A stretch of DNA of 64,000 nt from Zanthoxylum bungeanum (GCA_019454045.1 SKCR01041526.1:1-64000), one strand, 5' to 3'. Shown: positions 21,139 to 33,994, counted from the first letter of the stretch. The notes: a model not told the origin generated them from the letters alone. Numbers and translations: made by a program.

Positions 21139-24100
21139 ATGATTTTTGGTTGTTGGAATATTAGGGGTCTCAATGACCCATTAAAACATGCTGAAGTTAG
21201 GAGGTTTCTTAGTGATGAGAAGCTCTCTTTGTGTGGTTTAGTTGAAACCAAGGTTAAGGAGGTTAATTTTATGAATGTCTCTCGTGTGATAAATCCTTCA
21301 TGGAAGTTTTTTTGCCACCCTGATATTAGCCCTTTTGGTCGTATCTGGGTCTGTTGGAACCCTAGTGACGTTGTTGTTAGCATCATTCAGTCCTCAGCTC
21401 AAGTTATTCATTGTCGTGTGACTCATATTTCTGGGATGTGGAATTGTGTAGTTTCAGTGGTTTATGGGGAGTGTGACTACGAGAAGCGGCGGGAGCTTTG
21501 GGCTGACCTGATTACTAGTGGTAGTACTTTTGATGATTCCCCGTGGCTTGTTTTGGGTGATTTCAATGCCATCCGGTCTCCGATTGAGCATTGTGGTGGT
21601 TCTGTGGCTTGGCCAGCTTGGAAAGATGATTTGGGTTGTTGTTTGGGTCAGGCTGGGTTGGATGATCTTCAGTTCTCTGGTTGTAAGTTTACTTGGTTTA
21701 ATAAGCAGATTCAGTCTCCTATTTGGCGCAAGTTAGACCGTGTTCTTGTTAACCTTCTTGGGAGTGTCGTTTCCCGGGCTCTTCTGCCCGTTTTCTTCCT
21801 CCCCGTATTTCTGATCACTCTCCTATGGTTGTTAAGCTTGCAGATCTCCCTAAGAGGATTATCCCCTTTAAGTTCTTTCAGTTTTGGGTGGATCATCCTG
21901 ATTTTCTCTCTGTTGTGGATAGGGCTTGGGATATTGATGTTCATGGTACTCCGATGTTCCGTTTATGTTGTAAGCTGAAGAATGTTAAGTTGGCTTTGAA
22001 AAAATTTAATGTTGAGCATTTCTCTAAGATTTCGTGGCGAGTCCTGGAGATTAGGAATGATCTGGACAGAGTGCAGTGTGCTTTACAAGACCACCCTAGT
22101 GACCCTGCTCTGCTAGCTGAAGAAGCTCGTCTTTCGTTAAGTTATGGTGTTTTCAGTCGTGCTGAAGAAGGCTTCAATAGACAGAAATCTCGAGTCCAGT
22201 GGCTTAACCTTGGGGATCAGAATACTAAATTCTTTTTTACGGCTATGAAGAGTTTTCACGGTCGTAGTAAGATTACTTCTATTAATAAGGAGGATGGGAC
22301 CCATGTGGAGGAAGATGTCTTGGTTAGAGATGAGATTGTTTCTTTTTATGAGACCCTTTTTGGTCCTCAGCATGGTCAGCATGATTTTGATAGGGCGGTC
22401 CTTCGTTCTGCTATTACTAGACATGTGACTGCTGAGCAGAGTGTGGCTCTTTCTCAGGAGGTTTCGGATGAGGAGATTAAGGCTGTCTTGTTCGGGTTGA
22501 AGGACAATAAAGCTCCAGGTCCAGATGGGTTTAATTCGGGCTTCTTTAAGCAGTGTTGGAATATTGTGGGGAATGATGTCCTATGTGCTATTCACTCATT
22601 CTTTTCTTCTGGGCGTCTTTTGAGGCAGGTTAATGCTACTTCCATTGCTCTTATTCCTAAGATTCCTAATCCTTCCCAGGTTAAGGATTTTAGGCCTATT
22701 TCTTGTTGTAATACTATTTACAAGTGCATTGCTAAGCTGATTGCGAATAGAATCAAGATTATCCTCCCTTCTGTAATCAGTCATAATCAATCTGCTTTTG
22801 TCACGGGAAGGCGCATTAGCGACAATATTCTTTTGTGTCAGGAATTGGTTCGGAATTATCACCGGAATGGCAGTTCTCCGAGATGTGCTCTTAAGATTGA
22901 CTTGATGAAAGCTTATGACACTGTTCGTTGGGATTTCCTGGTTGAGGTTCTGCGGACAGTTGGTATTCCAGAGAGGATGGTGGGTTGGATTCAGGAGTGT
23001 ATGACTACTACTAGATTCTCTGTCTCTATTAATGGTGAGCTGCATGGTTTCTTCCCTGGGGGTCGGGGATTACGACAAGGTGATCCCATGTCTCCTTATC
23101 TATTTGTTTTGGCTATGGAAGTGTTGTCAGGTCTTCTTCGTAATATGGCTACTAATCCGGGTTTCCAGTTCCACTGGCGGTGTTCTAAGGACCGTCTTAC
23201 TCATCTATGCTTTGCGGATGACCTTATGATTTTTGTAAAGCTGAAGCATCCTCTGTCTCCTTGATCAAGGAATGCCTTGGGCAGTTCAGTGGTTTATCAG
23301 GTCTAACCCCGAACCCAGATAAAAGTCAATTCTTCTCTTCTGGTATCTCTCCTACCCTTCTAGGCCACTTGTGTCACGTTTTGGGTTTCCAAGTTGGGAA
23401 TCTTCCAGTGAGGTATCTGGGAGTCCCGTTGATCTCTACTAGATTCAGGGCCTCTGATTGTGCTTCTCTTGTGGATCGTATTATTCTGCGTGCCAAGAGT
23501 TGGAGTAGTAAGTTTCTCTCTTATGCAGGTCGGCTTCAGCTTATTAAGTCAGTTTTGTTCTCCATTCAAGTTTATTGGTCTTCTTTATTTATTCTTCCTA
23601 AGTCTGTTGTGAGGAAGGTGGAGACGATTCTTCGCTCTTTCCTTTGGAAGGGTAGTGCGCTCACCTCTCTGGGGCGAGAGTGGCTTGGAGCAAAGTTTGT
23701 TTACCTCTTCAGGAGGGTGGGCTGGGGATAAAGAGTTTGGATTCTTGGAATAGAGCGGCTATTGTTAAACATATTTGGTTTCTTTGTTCTGGCCAGGTTT
23801 CCTCATGGTCGAGTTGGGTTCACTCTTATTTGTTGCGGGGGAGAAGTTTTTGGGAGGTCCCTTGTCCTTCAGATTGCTCTTGGAGTTGGCGTAAGATCTT
23901 GGAGCTTCGTTCTTGGTCCCGTCGGCGGATGAGAGTGAGGATTGGTAATGGTGAGAAGACGTTACTGTGGTTTGATTATTGGCATCCTGTTGGCCCGATT
24001 GTGGACACGTTGGGCGAGAGAGTGATTTATGATTCTGGCTTGGATAGAATGGCTACAGTTGCATCCATTATCGCCGATTCTGCTTGGCAATGGCCCCCAT

Positions 24101-24772
24101 CTAGATCTGCTGCTCTTATTGATTTGGCTCAGTCTCATCTTCCGTCTCCTTCTAGTTTGAGGGAGGATATGCTGGTTTGGGAGGAGGATACAAACGGAAG
24201 ATTCTCTGTGGATAGTGCCTGGAATGCTATGAGGTCAAGGAAACCCCAGTTGCATTGGTCTCGAGTTGTTTGGTTCCGGAAGGCAATCCCCCGTCATTCC
24301 TTTCTTCTTTGGATGTCTATTCAGGGTGGCCTTTGTACTCAGGACAGTCTGATGAGATTTGGCATCTCTGCTTGCTCTCGTGTATTCTCTGTGGTTGTTC
24401 GAGTGAGGATATTGATCATCTTTTCTTCCAGTGCCTCTATTCTTCTAGGGTCTGGTCGTCTGTGCTGGCCATGTGTGGGTTAGATTGGAGTCGCCGAGAT
24501 TGGTGTCAGACTGTGGGTGGGTTTGTCAGTTCTCCGGAGCCTCTTTATGTCATCTTCTGGTTCGTCTGTCTTTTGCAGCGTCAGTCTACCATATTTGGAG
24601 GGAGAGGAATGCTCGCACTCATGATATGCCTCTTCGGCCTGTTTCTGCTCTTCTTTATGATATTGCTTTTGATGTTCGGAATCGTGTTAGCTCCTTAAGA
24701 AAGGTAAATCCATCTTATGACAATAAATGGCTTCACCTTTCGTGGCACCTACCCGATGACATCTTTTGTTGA
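21139..24772 (+). pseudogene. LINE-B ORF2: endonuclease, reverse transcriptase, zf-RVT
   Basis: The start ATG is at 21139 (MIFGCWNIRGLNDP). The endonuclease spans 21139-21840 with GLVETKV and VLGDFNAIRSP; a frameshift near 21755 moves SDHSPM out of frame. The RT spans about 22480-23270: NKAPGPDGF, RPISCCNTIYK, GRGLRQGDPMSP and FADD at 23211-23222. A frameshift near 23235 leads to the thumb region (PVRYLGVPLIS), and another near 23690 leads to WRKILELRSWSRRR and the zf-RVT stretch (about 24290-24440). A last shift near 24400 leads to the stop at 24770-24772. At least four single-base lesions interrupt about 1,210 codons. Confidence 0.9.
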
Positions 24773-24889
24773 TTCTTTTGTAGCCTTTTGGCTTTTTTCT
24801 AGGAGGGCCTGTCCTCTCTAGTGCCTGGGGTATGCCCCTTTGCTCTTTGTATAGTTTTCTTTGGTTATAATACTTACCTTATCCAAAAA
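24773..24889 (+). terminator. LINE 3' UTR and tail
   Basis: The inverted motif CTAGGAGGGCCTGTCCTCTCTAG is followed by TGCCTGGGGTATGCCCC and by TTGGTTATAATACTTACCTTATCC with an A-run. Eleven LINE pieces in the window share all or part of this end, so it is probably what the family RT recognises. That function is inferred, not shown. Confidence 0.7.
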
Positions 24890-24901
24890 AAATTAGTGCA
24901 A

Positions 24902-25614
24902 ATTTGGTGCACTCAACCTCACTTCACTTGATTCTTCAACGTTAACAACATAAATCAGCAAAGGTACACTATGTATAACTCACGACAATTATCAACTTCA
25001 TGCATTTCAATTTGTTTCATCATTCATTCACTCACTTTCATCACCAATGCACTCAAACACTCTTTCTTTTCACTCAAACTCACAAGATTGCACTAAGATC
25101 ACAGGAATGCAAATAAGCAAGTTCACGCAAATGCCAAGATGAATGATCTCAATTCTGATTTTTGCAAAGTTAATATGAATAATACTTAGGGAAACAACAC
25201 TAATTGCACGTATTCAACAATAGAAAGACAAGATATGTCAATAAATCTCACATAGTCAAATCTGACCTAATTCTTTTTTTTTTTTAACACAAACAACTTA
25301 ATAACAATGTTGAACACGTCCTAGTTACATACAATTAACAAATAAACACTTGATTTAAGTAAAAAAAAATAAAGCTCTAATTTTGACTCAAAGACCGAAA
25401 CTAGAACATGAAGAAATACTCATGATCAATCAAAAACACTCAAAGGCAGAATGTTATTCATGCTATTTTGATCACAAATAAACAAGAAACAACAAGATCC
25501 AACAAAAACTAAGAATCAAGATGAACAAGTATCTTGATGACCAACAAACACAATAAAGACTAAATAAAAAAAAACACAAAGTAAAGATAGAAAAATCAGA
25601 CCTTGGAACCCTAA
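24902..25614 (-). other. gypsy-B leader, primer-proximal part
   Basis: Continuation of the gypsy-B untranslated leader after LINE-B. It is A/C-rich on the plus strand with a poly-T run at 25274-25285. No protein-coding similarity is seen. It ends at the primer site. Confidence 0.7.
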
Positions 25615-25626
25615 GCTCTGATACCA
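25615..25626 (-). other. gypsy-B primer binding site
   Basis: TGGTATCAGAGC on the minus strand, two bases from the 5' LTR. This is a perfect match to the usual plant initiator-Met tRNA primer site. Confidence 0.85.
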
Positions 25627-25628
25627 AA

Positions 25629-26477
25629 TGACGCGGAACTCACTTGGAGGATTAGGCCAAGCAAACCCCTCGCAACGGACGGAACCTCAAGAACCGCGAA
25701 TTTGATTTTGTAGGAACAAAACCCTTTCAAGGCCACAAAGAAGACCCACAAAGAACTTGTCTTTGAGAACCCTTAAGATGATTCTTTGAAGTGTTCTGCT
25801 AGCACGGAGACGCCACTAAGGTTGCCATGCCTTAGATAAGTCGATTGCATGAGATAAGGGGAATCCCTCCCTTAAGCAATTTAGGCAATAGCCAAGACTT
25901 CAAAATGAAGATGAAATTCGAAATTTGGTGATTAGCTTCTCATTAAGATAAATGAGTTTAAATAGTACAATGATAGAAACCCTAATGAGTGCAAAATGAC
26001 CAAAACACCCTAAGTTGCTAACTAATGGCTATTAAATGGCCATGCCCTTAATAGACATTTAATAACAAACACAAAGTCAAAAGAAAGAAAGACTTAATCA
26101 ATAACAAACAAAGACTTAATAAATAACTTTGCCAAAAAAGTCTAAAGTAAAAACACAAAATCATAAAGTCCAATAAGTCTTGTCTTGGTCGAATATTTAG
26201 TGTCGGGCTTGAATCGGCTTGATCCGTTAAAAATATACTCGGCTTCAAGATTGCTGGTGCGTTAGTCTGATATTACTTGGGTCAAGTGAAATAGCTTGGA
26301 CCCACTCCATTGAAGCCCTCATGTGACGCTAATATGCCCCGGAGTTGTCTGTCACACTCGACCATGGCATTCTGCGCTAGCCCTGCCATTGCGTCTCTGA
26401 TCTTCTTAGCTCTTTTGCGTGTGATTGGACCTGTTGGAAATTGCAAAGGGTATAATGTTCCTTGAGTTGTTGGATTC
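25629..26477 (-). repeat. gypsy-B 5' LTR, truncated at the outer end
   Basis: It begins TGACGCGGAACTC on the plus strand and matches the 3' LTR closely. About 118 bp is missing after AAATCATAAA (near 26165); in the 3' LTR the lost segment is bounded by two copies of TCATAAA. The outer 8 bases are missing at the LINE-D junction. It keeps the open GPITR tail frame that the 3' LTR has lost. Confidence 0.85.
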
Positions 26478-27162
26478 TTGGCACTAAAAGGGGCAAAGCC
26501 CAGAAAACTATTGAGGACAGGCCCTCATAGTAAAAACCTGAAAGGCTACAAACAAAACAAAACCATCAAAAAGGCAGGCGCCAAGAAAGGTGAAGCCATT
26601 TATTATCATAAGATGGTTTCACCGACCACAGTAAACTGGCACGAGACCGGACATAAAACACAATATCAATATTACATAGCAGAGCACTGACAGGACGATG
26701 GATCACATCATGCATGCGAGCATTCCTCTCCATCCAGATGTAGTAAACTGTCACAGCAAAAGAAAGTCGAACAAGAAGATGATATAATGAGGCGTCGGTG
26801 AACTGATACATCCACTCAACCGTTTGCAACCAAACTCGAGAATAACCCACACATGGCCAGTACCGTAGTCTAAACCCGCGAAGAGAAAGAGCATTGGAAG
26901 AAAAAGTGATCAACATCCTCACTTGAACAACCACAAAGGATGCAACGCGAGCAAGCAAAGATACCAAAATTCATAAGACGACCTTGGGTACAAAGGCCAC
27001 CCTGAATAGTCATACAAAGTAGAAAGGAATGGCGAGGAATAGCTTTATTTAACCAAACAAACCGGTGGCAGCGAATCAAAGTGCCCCTCATCCTCATCGC
27101 ATTCCAAGCGCTAGACATAGAAAACTCTCTCTACTGTCATCCTCCCAAACTAACTCATCCTC
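26478..27162 (-). mobile_element. LINE fragment (D), ORF2 C-terminal region
   Basis: Minus-strand LINE piece from the 3' UTR motif (GAGGACAGGCCCTCATAGT) through ORF2 codons for the zf-RVT region (SRCILCGCSSEDVDHFFFQC in frame 27118-26870). It lacks the terminal poly-A tail and is 5' truncated at 27162, where the gypsy-C LTR starts. It is more diverged than LINE-A, B and C, so it is an older copy. It lies between two gypsy LTRs of opposite orientation. Confidence 0.8.
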
Positions 27163-27929
27163 TGACACGAATCCAGCCATTCAGGAACATTAGATGTTCA
27201 CAGCCAGTAATATGGTAGAGCCTTTTCAAGTTCCAACAGGGCCAATCACACGCCAGAAAGCTAAAAAAGATCAGAGACGCAATGGTGGGACTAGCACAGA
27301 GTGCCATGGCCGAGTGTGACAGACAACCCTAGGGCATATTGGCGTCACATGAGGGCTTCAATGGAGTGGGTCTAAAGCTATTTCACATGGCCCAAGTCAT
27401 TCTAGAAGACGTACAATAGCCGATTTTGAAGATAGGATCATTTTGAAGAATTTGGCCATTTTATACCTTATATGTAATTCGACCAAATGAGCTTGTATTT
27501 TGACATTTTGCTTGACATGTTGACTCTAGTTAGGCTATTTGTAACTTAGTTAGCTAGATAATTTGGGTCAAATTGGATTAGAACTAAGTTAGTTAGTTAA
27601 AGGACCTATTAGGCATTCTTTAGAAAAAACAATGCCCCTTTGTTGACTTTTTCTTTTTGATCTTTTTCCACTTGCATAAGATCTTGGTGGGGATATTGTA
27701 ATAAACAACAGATTAGAAGTGCAAAGATTACTCTAGGCAAAAATGCTCTCGCTTTCTTGGCGATTTCCTTCGTCCCTTCTCTTGTGAGTTAACTCTGGTT
27801 TCTGGATCTGGTTTTACTCTCATTTCTTTTCATTTTTTCTCCTTTCCCTTGTTTTGCTTTTGCCCTTTACTGCTCTCTTTTCGTCGTAATCCCTCTCTCG
27901 TCACTGTCACCTCCATTTCATTCTCTTCT

Positions 27930-30313
27930 ATGCCTGCCTCTCGCTTGCCGATTTTAGGGCCGCACCAGTTCTGCTGTGGGTCGTAAAACTGTCAGATCTG
28001 TCGCTCGTTTGCCCATCTATGCCCCTTCGTCCGATGCCTCCTCTCTGTTGTTGGGCCCTGGTTTCGCTCTTTTGGTTCATCGCTGGTCAAGTGAGCTCCC
28101 TGGTTTGTCCACTGGTTCATCGGTCTCGGTTCTTCCTAGCGTTCCGGTGCAAGGGTCTTCCACTGTTGGACCGGCCTGTCTCCATGTTCCAAGTCTGGGT
28201 TCTGCGGTCTCTCTGGTGGGTCATTCTTTGTTTGGTTCCTCTACTGGGTCTGCTTTAGGTGTGGTTTCGGGTGCTTGTTTAGACCGGTCTTCTGTTCTTG
28301 ATCGGTCTAACCCGGGTTGTAGTGGATGGTGTTTGTGGGGTTATGGATGGTTCCGTGGGGCCTAGGTGTTACTCGAAGGAGGGTGTGTGGTTTGATCCTT
28401 TGATTGGTATAGGGGCTGTTGGTGGCCGAGTGGGTGTTGTTGATGTTGTGGGTAAGGCAAAAACTAAGGTTTGTGGGAATTTAGGGACTGTGTTACCAAT
28501 TGTGAAGGGTGATGTGCAGTATGTTTCTTCTCCTTTCTGTGAAGTTTCAGCCGGCGTTCAAGGGGGGGTTGTTAGCCATGTCGGTGAGGAGTTAGAGTCC
28601 TCGGCAGAGGCTCCTGTTTGTGATTCTCTGACCCATAATGTTGTGTCTGCAGTGGCTGATTTGTGTGATTCCGTGTGTAATGAAGCTGCGTTTGTTGCCG
28701 GTGAGGGTACTGCTGTTTCGGTCTTGAATAATATTTTTCCTGTGAATGAGGTTGGTGGTGCCTTGAGTGCTGGTAACAACATTGGTGATTCTTGTCATGT
28801 GTCTTGTGGTGTTTTAGCCCCGAATCCTGGGAATGTTTTTGGGAATGTTTCGTCGGCAGTGAAATTTAGTGCTTTAGCTGGTGGTGTTAGTGTTTCTGGG
28901 GTTGTTAAGGCAGTTGGTGGCGCTAGTGCCTCTGGGTTTGCTAAGGCAGATAGTGCTTGTGTGAATGGTCAATCTAATGCTTTTGGTCTTACTGTCTCGT
29001 CTCCTGCAGTAGCTTTGGGGGGCAGTGCTTCTGCTTTTCCTAAGAGTTATGCTTCTGCGCTGAATGGACCTAAAGTAGTTGATTCATTTGACTCAGCTTG
29101 TTTTTCCACCACACTGCAATATGTTCAACCTAGTGTTATTGATGGTAAGGTTGTAGTATGCCCTCCTACTGAGGTTATTGAAGAGGGTAGTGTGTATTGG
29201 CGGAGTACAGGTTACTTTGTGGGTAAAAGACTTCCTTTTCAAACTGTCAAACTCTATTGCACACAAGTTATGGGGGAGGCTTGGTTTGCTAGAGGTTCTA
29301 CCTCTGATAACGGCTTCTTTTTGTTTAGATTTGATAGCCTTAAAGAAGCTAGTGCGGTGTGGGAGGCCCCTTGGCATATGGCTAATAGACCGTTGGTTCT
29401 CAAACTTTGGCAACATGGCTTATCTTTGACCAAGGAGGACTTGTTCAAGGTTCCGGTCTGGGTTAGACTCTTTTCATCTGCCTTTTGACTTATGGACGGC
29501 TAAAAAGGATTAGTTGTGTGGCTAGTGTAGTTGGGAGACCTCTCAATGCTGACAATATTTACCCTTTCTAGGAAACGACTCAGTTTCGCTCGAGTTTGTG
29601 TTGAGATTGATGCTCGAAATCCCCTTGTCGAGGAGATTGTTTTCCAATATCCTGATGGTACTAGGGTACCTATTAGGGTTGAGTTTGAATGGGTTCCTGT
29701 GAAATGTACTACTTGTGAGGTTTTTGGCCATTCAGTGAATTCCTGCCCTAAAAAGGCTCCTAGTAAGGAGGTTAGCAAACCCTCTCAGTCCTGGATTCCT
29801 AAGCCATCTATTCCAATGGATAAAGTTGTTACGGCTGACACTACTGTGGTAAAGGAGGGTGCCTGGATTCCGGTCTCTAAGAAGAAGAAAGGAAAGGGAG
29901 CGACTGTGACCACTCATGTTAGCTCGAGCGGTGATGTGATTCAGGATGTTCCCTCTAACAGGGTTCTTGTTTTGGGTGAGTGCTCTTCCAATAGGTTGGA
30001 ATTGGCTCTGGTAACTCCTCATATGTCTGTGGTTTCGTCTGAGGCAGTTATTACAGAGGCAAAGGGTAAAGAGGAAGGTGAATGTTCCCGTGCTTCTTCA
30101 CTTCTTGTCGAGGATCTTCCTAAGTCTGTTTTAGCCGAGTCTCCGCCTTCTGGAACTTATGATTCGCCCACGCCCAATGATAACAGTTTGGCTAATAAGG
30201 TCATTGATTCTCAGGAGATCAGGAAATTGGTTTATGGTAACAAATCTAGAAAGGGTTCCAGTGGAAAGAGGAGTCAGAAACGGCAGTCCCCGAGAGGGGG
30301 TCGACGGCACTGA
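27930..30313 (+). pseudogene. LINE-C ORF1
   Basis: The start MPASRLP at 27930 matches the LINE-B start. A frameshift follows within about 15 codons. The main frame 28298-29488 has the variable Gly/Val/Ser-rich part and the DUF4283-like stretch (EEGSVYWRSTGYFVGKRLPF). After a frameshift near 29480, frame 29531-30313 carries the knuckle CTTCEVFGHSVNSC and the basic tail ending RGGRRH. The variable N-terminal half differs greatly from LINE-A and LINE-B while the C-terminal half is conserved. Confidence 0.82.
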
Positions 30314-30348
30314 TTTATTTGGGTTTGGCTTTACTCTTCTTTATTTTA

Positions 30349-33300
30349 ATGATTTTTGGTTGTTGGAACATTCAGGGTCTCAATGACCCAATTAAACAAG
30401 CTGAAGTTAGGAGGTTTCTTCGTGATGAGAAGCTTTCTTTGTGTGGTTTAGTTGAAACCAAGGTAAAGGAGGTTAATTTTGTGAATGTATCTCGTGCGAT
30501 TAATCTTTCATGGAAGTTTTTTTGCCACTCTGATATTCTTCCGTTTGGCGTATTTGGGTGTGTTGGAACCCTACTGACATTGATGTTAGCATTATTCGTT
30601 CTGCATCTCAAGTTATTCATTGTAGTGTGTCTCATATTTCTGGGTTGTGGACTTGTGTAGTTTCGGTGGTTTATGGTGAGTGTGACTACGAGAAGCGTCG
30701 AGAGCTTTGGGCCGACTTAGTTTCTAGTGGTAGTGTTTTTTATGACTCTCCATGGCTTGTTTTGGGAGACTTCAATGTTATTCGCTCTCCGATTGAGCAT
30801 TGTGGTGGATCTATGGCATGGCCGGCTTGGAAAGATGATTTGGGCTGCTGTTTGGGTCAGGCTGGTTTGGATGATCTTCAATTCTCTGGTTGTCAGTTTA
30901 CTTGGTTCAATAAGCAGATTCAGTCCCCTATTTGGAGTAAGTTGGACCGTGTTCTCGCTAATTCGTCTTGGGAGTGTCTTTTTCCGGGTTCTACTGCCCG
31001 CTTTCTTCCCCCTCGGATTTCATATCATTCTCCTATGGTGGTTAAACTTGCAGAGCTCCCAAAGAGGAAAATTCCCTTCAAATTCTTTGATTTTTGGGCG
31101 GATCATCCTGATTTTCTCTCAGTTGTGGCTAGGGCTTGGGACATTGATGTTCTCGGTACTCTGATGTTCCGTTTATGTTGTAAGCTGAAGAGTGCTAAGA
31201 TGGCCTTGAAGAAGTTTAATGTCGAGCATTTCTCTCAGATTCCGAGTAAGGTTTTGGAGATTATGATGGAGTTGGATAGTGTGCAGTGTGCTTTACAGGA
31301 GTGCCCCAGTAACCCCGCTCTGTTAGCTGAAGAAGCTAGTCTTTCGTTACGGTATGGTGACATGTGTCGGGCTGAGGAAGGCTTCAATAGACAGAAATCT
31401 CGTGTTCAATGGCTAAATCTCGGGGATCAGAATACTAAATTCTTCTTTACTGCTATGAAGAGTTTTCACGGCCGTAGCAAGATTACTTCTATCACTAAGG
31501 AGGATGGGACTCGTGTGGAGGATGATTTTTGGTTAGAGATGAGATTGTATCTTTTTTTTGAGACCCTTTTGGGCCCCCAGCATAGTCAGCAGGATATTGA
31601 TAGGGTTGCCCTTAGATCTGCAATTACTAAGCATGTGACAGCTGAGCAGAGTGAGTCTCTTACCCGTGAGGTTTCTGATGAGGAGATTAAGGCTGTCTTG
31701 TTCGCATTGAAGGATAATAAAGCTCCAGGCCCAGATGGATTTAATCGGGTTTCTTTAAGAAGTCTTGGAGTGTTGTGGGGGATGATGTCCTTTGTGCTAT
31801 TCACTCTTTTTTTTCATCTGGGCGTCTCTTGGGGCAGGTTAATGCTACTTATATTGCTCTGATTCCTAAGATTCCCAACCCTTCATAGGTTAAGGATTAT
31901 CGGCCTATTTCTTGTTGCAACACTATTTACAAGTGTATTGCTAAGCTTATTGTGAATAGGATCAAGGTTATCCTTCCTTCAGTGATTAGTCATAATCAAT
32001 CTGCTTTTGTTGCGGGTAGGCGTATCAGCGACAATATTCTTTTGTGTCAGGAATTGGTTCGGAATTATCATCGGACTGGTGGTTCCCCGAGATGTGCTCT
32101 TAAGATTGACTTGATGAAAGCTTATGACACTGTTCGTTGGGACTTTTTGGTTGAGGTACTGCGGACTGTTGGTTTTCCAGAGAGGATGGTGGGTTGGATT
32201 CAGGAGTGTATGACTTCTACTAGGTTTTCTGTGTCTATTAATGGGGAGTTGCACGGTTTTTTCTCTAGGGGTCGCGGGTTGCGATAAGGTGATCTTATGT
32301 CTCCTTATCTCTTTGTCTTGGCTATGGAAGTTCTGTCAGGCTTACTTAATAAAATGGCTCTTAATTAGGATTTCAGTTTCCATGGGCGGTGTTCTAAGAA
32401 TCGTCTCACTCATCTTTGCTTTGCGGATGACCTTATGATTTTCTGTAAAGAGGATGCATCCTCGGTTTCCTTGATTAAGGATTGTCTCAGGCAGTTCAGT
32501 GGTTTATCAGGTTTAATCCCGAATCTAGCTAAAAGTCATTTCTTCTCCTCTGGTATCTCTCCTACCCTTCAGGACCAGCTGCGTCTTGTTCTGGGCTTCC
32601 AAGTAGGGATTCTTCCAGTGCGGTATCTGGGAGTCCCTTTGATTTCTACTAAACTTCGGGCCTCAGATTGTGCTTCTCTTGTGTATCGTATTGTTATGCG
32701 TGCTAAAAGTTAGAGTAGTAAGTTTCTCTCTTATTCGGGGCGGCTTCAGCTCATTAAATCTGTTTTATTCTGATATTCTCCATTCAAGTTTATTGGTCTT
32801 CATTATTTATGCTTCCTAAGTCTGTTATTAGGAAGGTGGAGACGATTCTCCGTTCTTTCCTTTGGAAGGGTAGTGAGCTCACCTCTTCTGGAGCGAGAGT
32901 GGCTTAGAGTAGAGTTTGTTTACCTTCCAATGAGGGGGGGGTTGGGGATTAAGAGATTGGAATCTTGGAATAGAGTGGCTATTGTTAAGCACATTTGGTT
33001 CCTTTGTTCTGGCCAGGTTTCTTCTTGGTCGAATTGGGTTCAATCTTATATGTTGAGGGGGAGAAGTTTTTGGGAGGTTCCTTGCCCTACAGATTGCTCT
33101 TGGAGTTGGCGTAAGATTTTGGAGCTTCGTTCTTGGTCCCGGCGGCGGTTGAGAGTTAGGATTGGGAATGGTGAGAAGACTTTATTGTGGTTTGATTTTT
33201 GGCATCCTATGGGTCCGATTGTGGATTCGTTGGGTGAGAGGGTGATTTATGACTCTGGCTTGGATATGATGGCTATAGTTGCTTCCATTATTTCTGATTC

Positions 33301-33994
33301 TTCTTGGCGTTGGCCCCCATCTAGGTCTGCCGCCCTTGTTGATCTGGTTCGGGCCCTTCTTTTGAATCCTTCTAGCTTGATGGAGGATGAGCTGGTTTGG
33401 GTGGATGATAGTAGAGGGAGATTTTCTGTGGATAGTGCCTAGAATGCTATGCGGTCTAGGGGAACTTTGGTGCATTGGTTTCGATTTTTTTGGTTCCGGA
33501 ATGCCATTCCCCGCCATTCCTTTTTGCTTTGGATGTCTATTCAGGGAGGCCTTTGTACTCAGAATAGTTTGATGAGGTTTGGTATCTCTGCTTGCTCGCG
33601 ATGTATTCTCTGTGGTTGTCCTAGTAAGGATATTGATCATCTTTTCTTCCAGTGCTCCTTCTCTTTTAAGGTCTGGTCGACTGTGCTGGCTATGTGTGGG
33701 TTAGATTGGAGTTGCCGAGATTGGCTTCAGACTGTTGAGTGGATGTGTCATTTTTCTGACGCCTCTTTACGCCATCTTCTTGTTCGGCTGTCTTTTGCCG
33801 CGTCAGTTTACCATTTATGGAGGGAGAGGAATGCATGCACTAATGATGCGCCTCTTCGGCCTGTTTCTGTCCTGCTTAGTGATATTGTTTTCGATGTTCT
33901 GAATCATGCTGGCTTTTTACGGTAAGTGAATCCATCTTATGACAATAAATGGCTTCACCTATCCTGGCACTTGCCCGATGACATTTTCTGTTGA
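30349..33994 (+). pseudogene. LINE-C ORF2: endonuclease, reverse transcriptase, zf-RVT
   Basis: The start ATG is at 30349 (MIFGCWNIQGLNDP). A frameshift near 30555 is followed by a long frame to 31862 with LGDFNVIRSP and NKAPGPDGF. The RT continues in pieces: 31952-32287 (LKIDLMKAYDTVRW), a TAA after GRGLR near 32284, FADDLMIF near 32420-32440, and 32435-32713. The zf-RVT region is in 33449-33925 (SRCILCGCPSKDIDHLFFQC). In-frame TAGs occur near 31886, 32366, 32711, 32905 and 33440. It is non-functional. Confidence 0.88.

Larger units (their letters stand above)
18249..24889 (+). mobile_element. LINE-B, full-length L1-type element
   Basis: About 6.6 kb: 48 extra bases at the 5' end, 5' UTR from 18297, ORF1 (18692-21106), a 32-bp gap, ORF2 (21139-24772), and a 3' UTR ending CTTACCTTATCC(A)n at 24889. 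A 12-bp target duplication flanks it. It is the most complete LINE copy here and the reference for the others. Several frameshifts in both ORFs make it defective, yet its sequence is nearly that of LINE-A. The 48 extra 5' bases match a gypsy leader. Confidence 0.92.
12019..26477 (-). mobile_element. gypsy-B, CRM-like Ty3/gypsy element carrying LINE-B
   Basis: A minus-strand element with 3' LTR (12019-12985), pol and gag (12877-17658), a leader split by LINE-B, a primer site (25615-25626) and a 5' LTR (25629-26477). Without LINE-B it is about 7.8 kb. The two LTRs look roughly 97% identical by eye, apart from a 118-bp deletion in the 5' copy. The 5' LTR stops short of its TGACA terminus where LINE-D begins, so no target duplication can be checked. 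Stop codons and frameshifts inactivate it. Confidence 0.88.

Noticed and set aside
11018..25612. Host gene in the gypsy-B region
   Set aside because: All long frames match gag, protease, RT, RNase H or integrase order, or LINE ORFs. Nothing is left over that looks like a host exon.
26478..27162. LINE-D as the continuation of LINE-F across gypsy-B
   Set aside because: Both pieces contain the 3' UTR motif and differ too much, so they are separate copies, not two halves of one split element.
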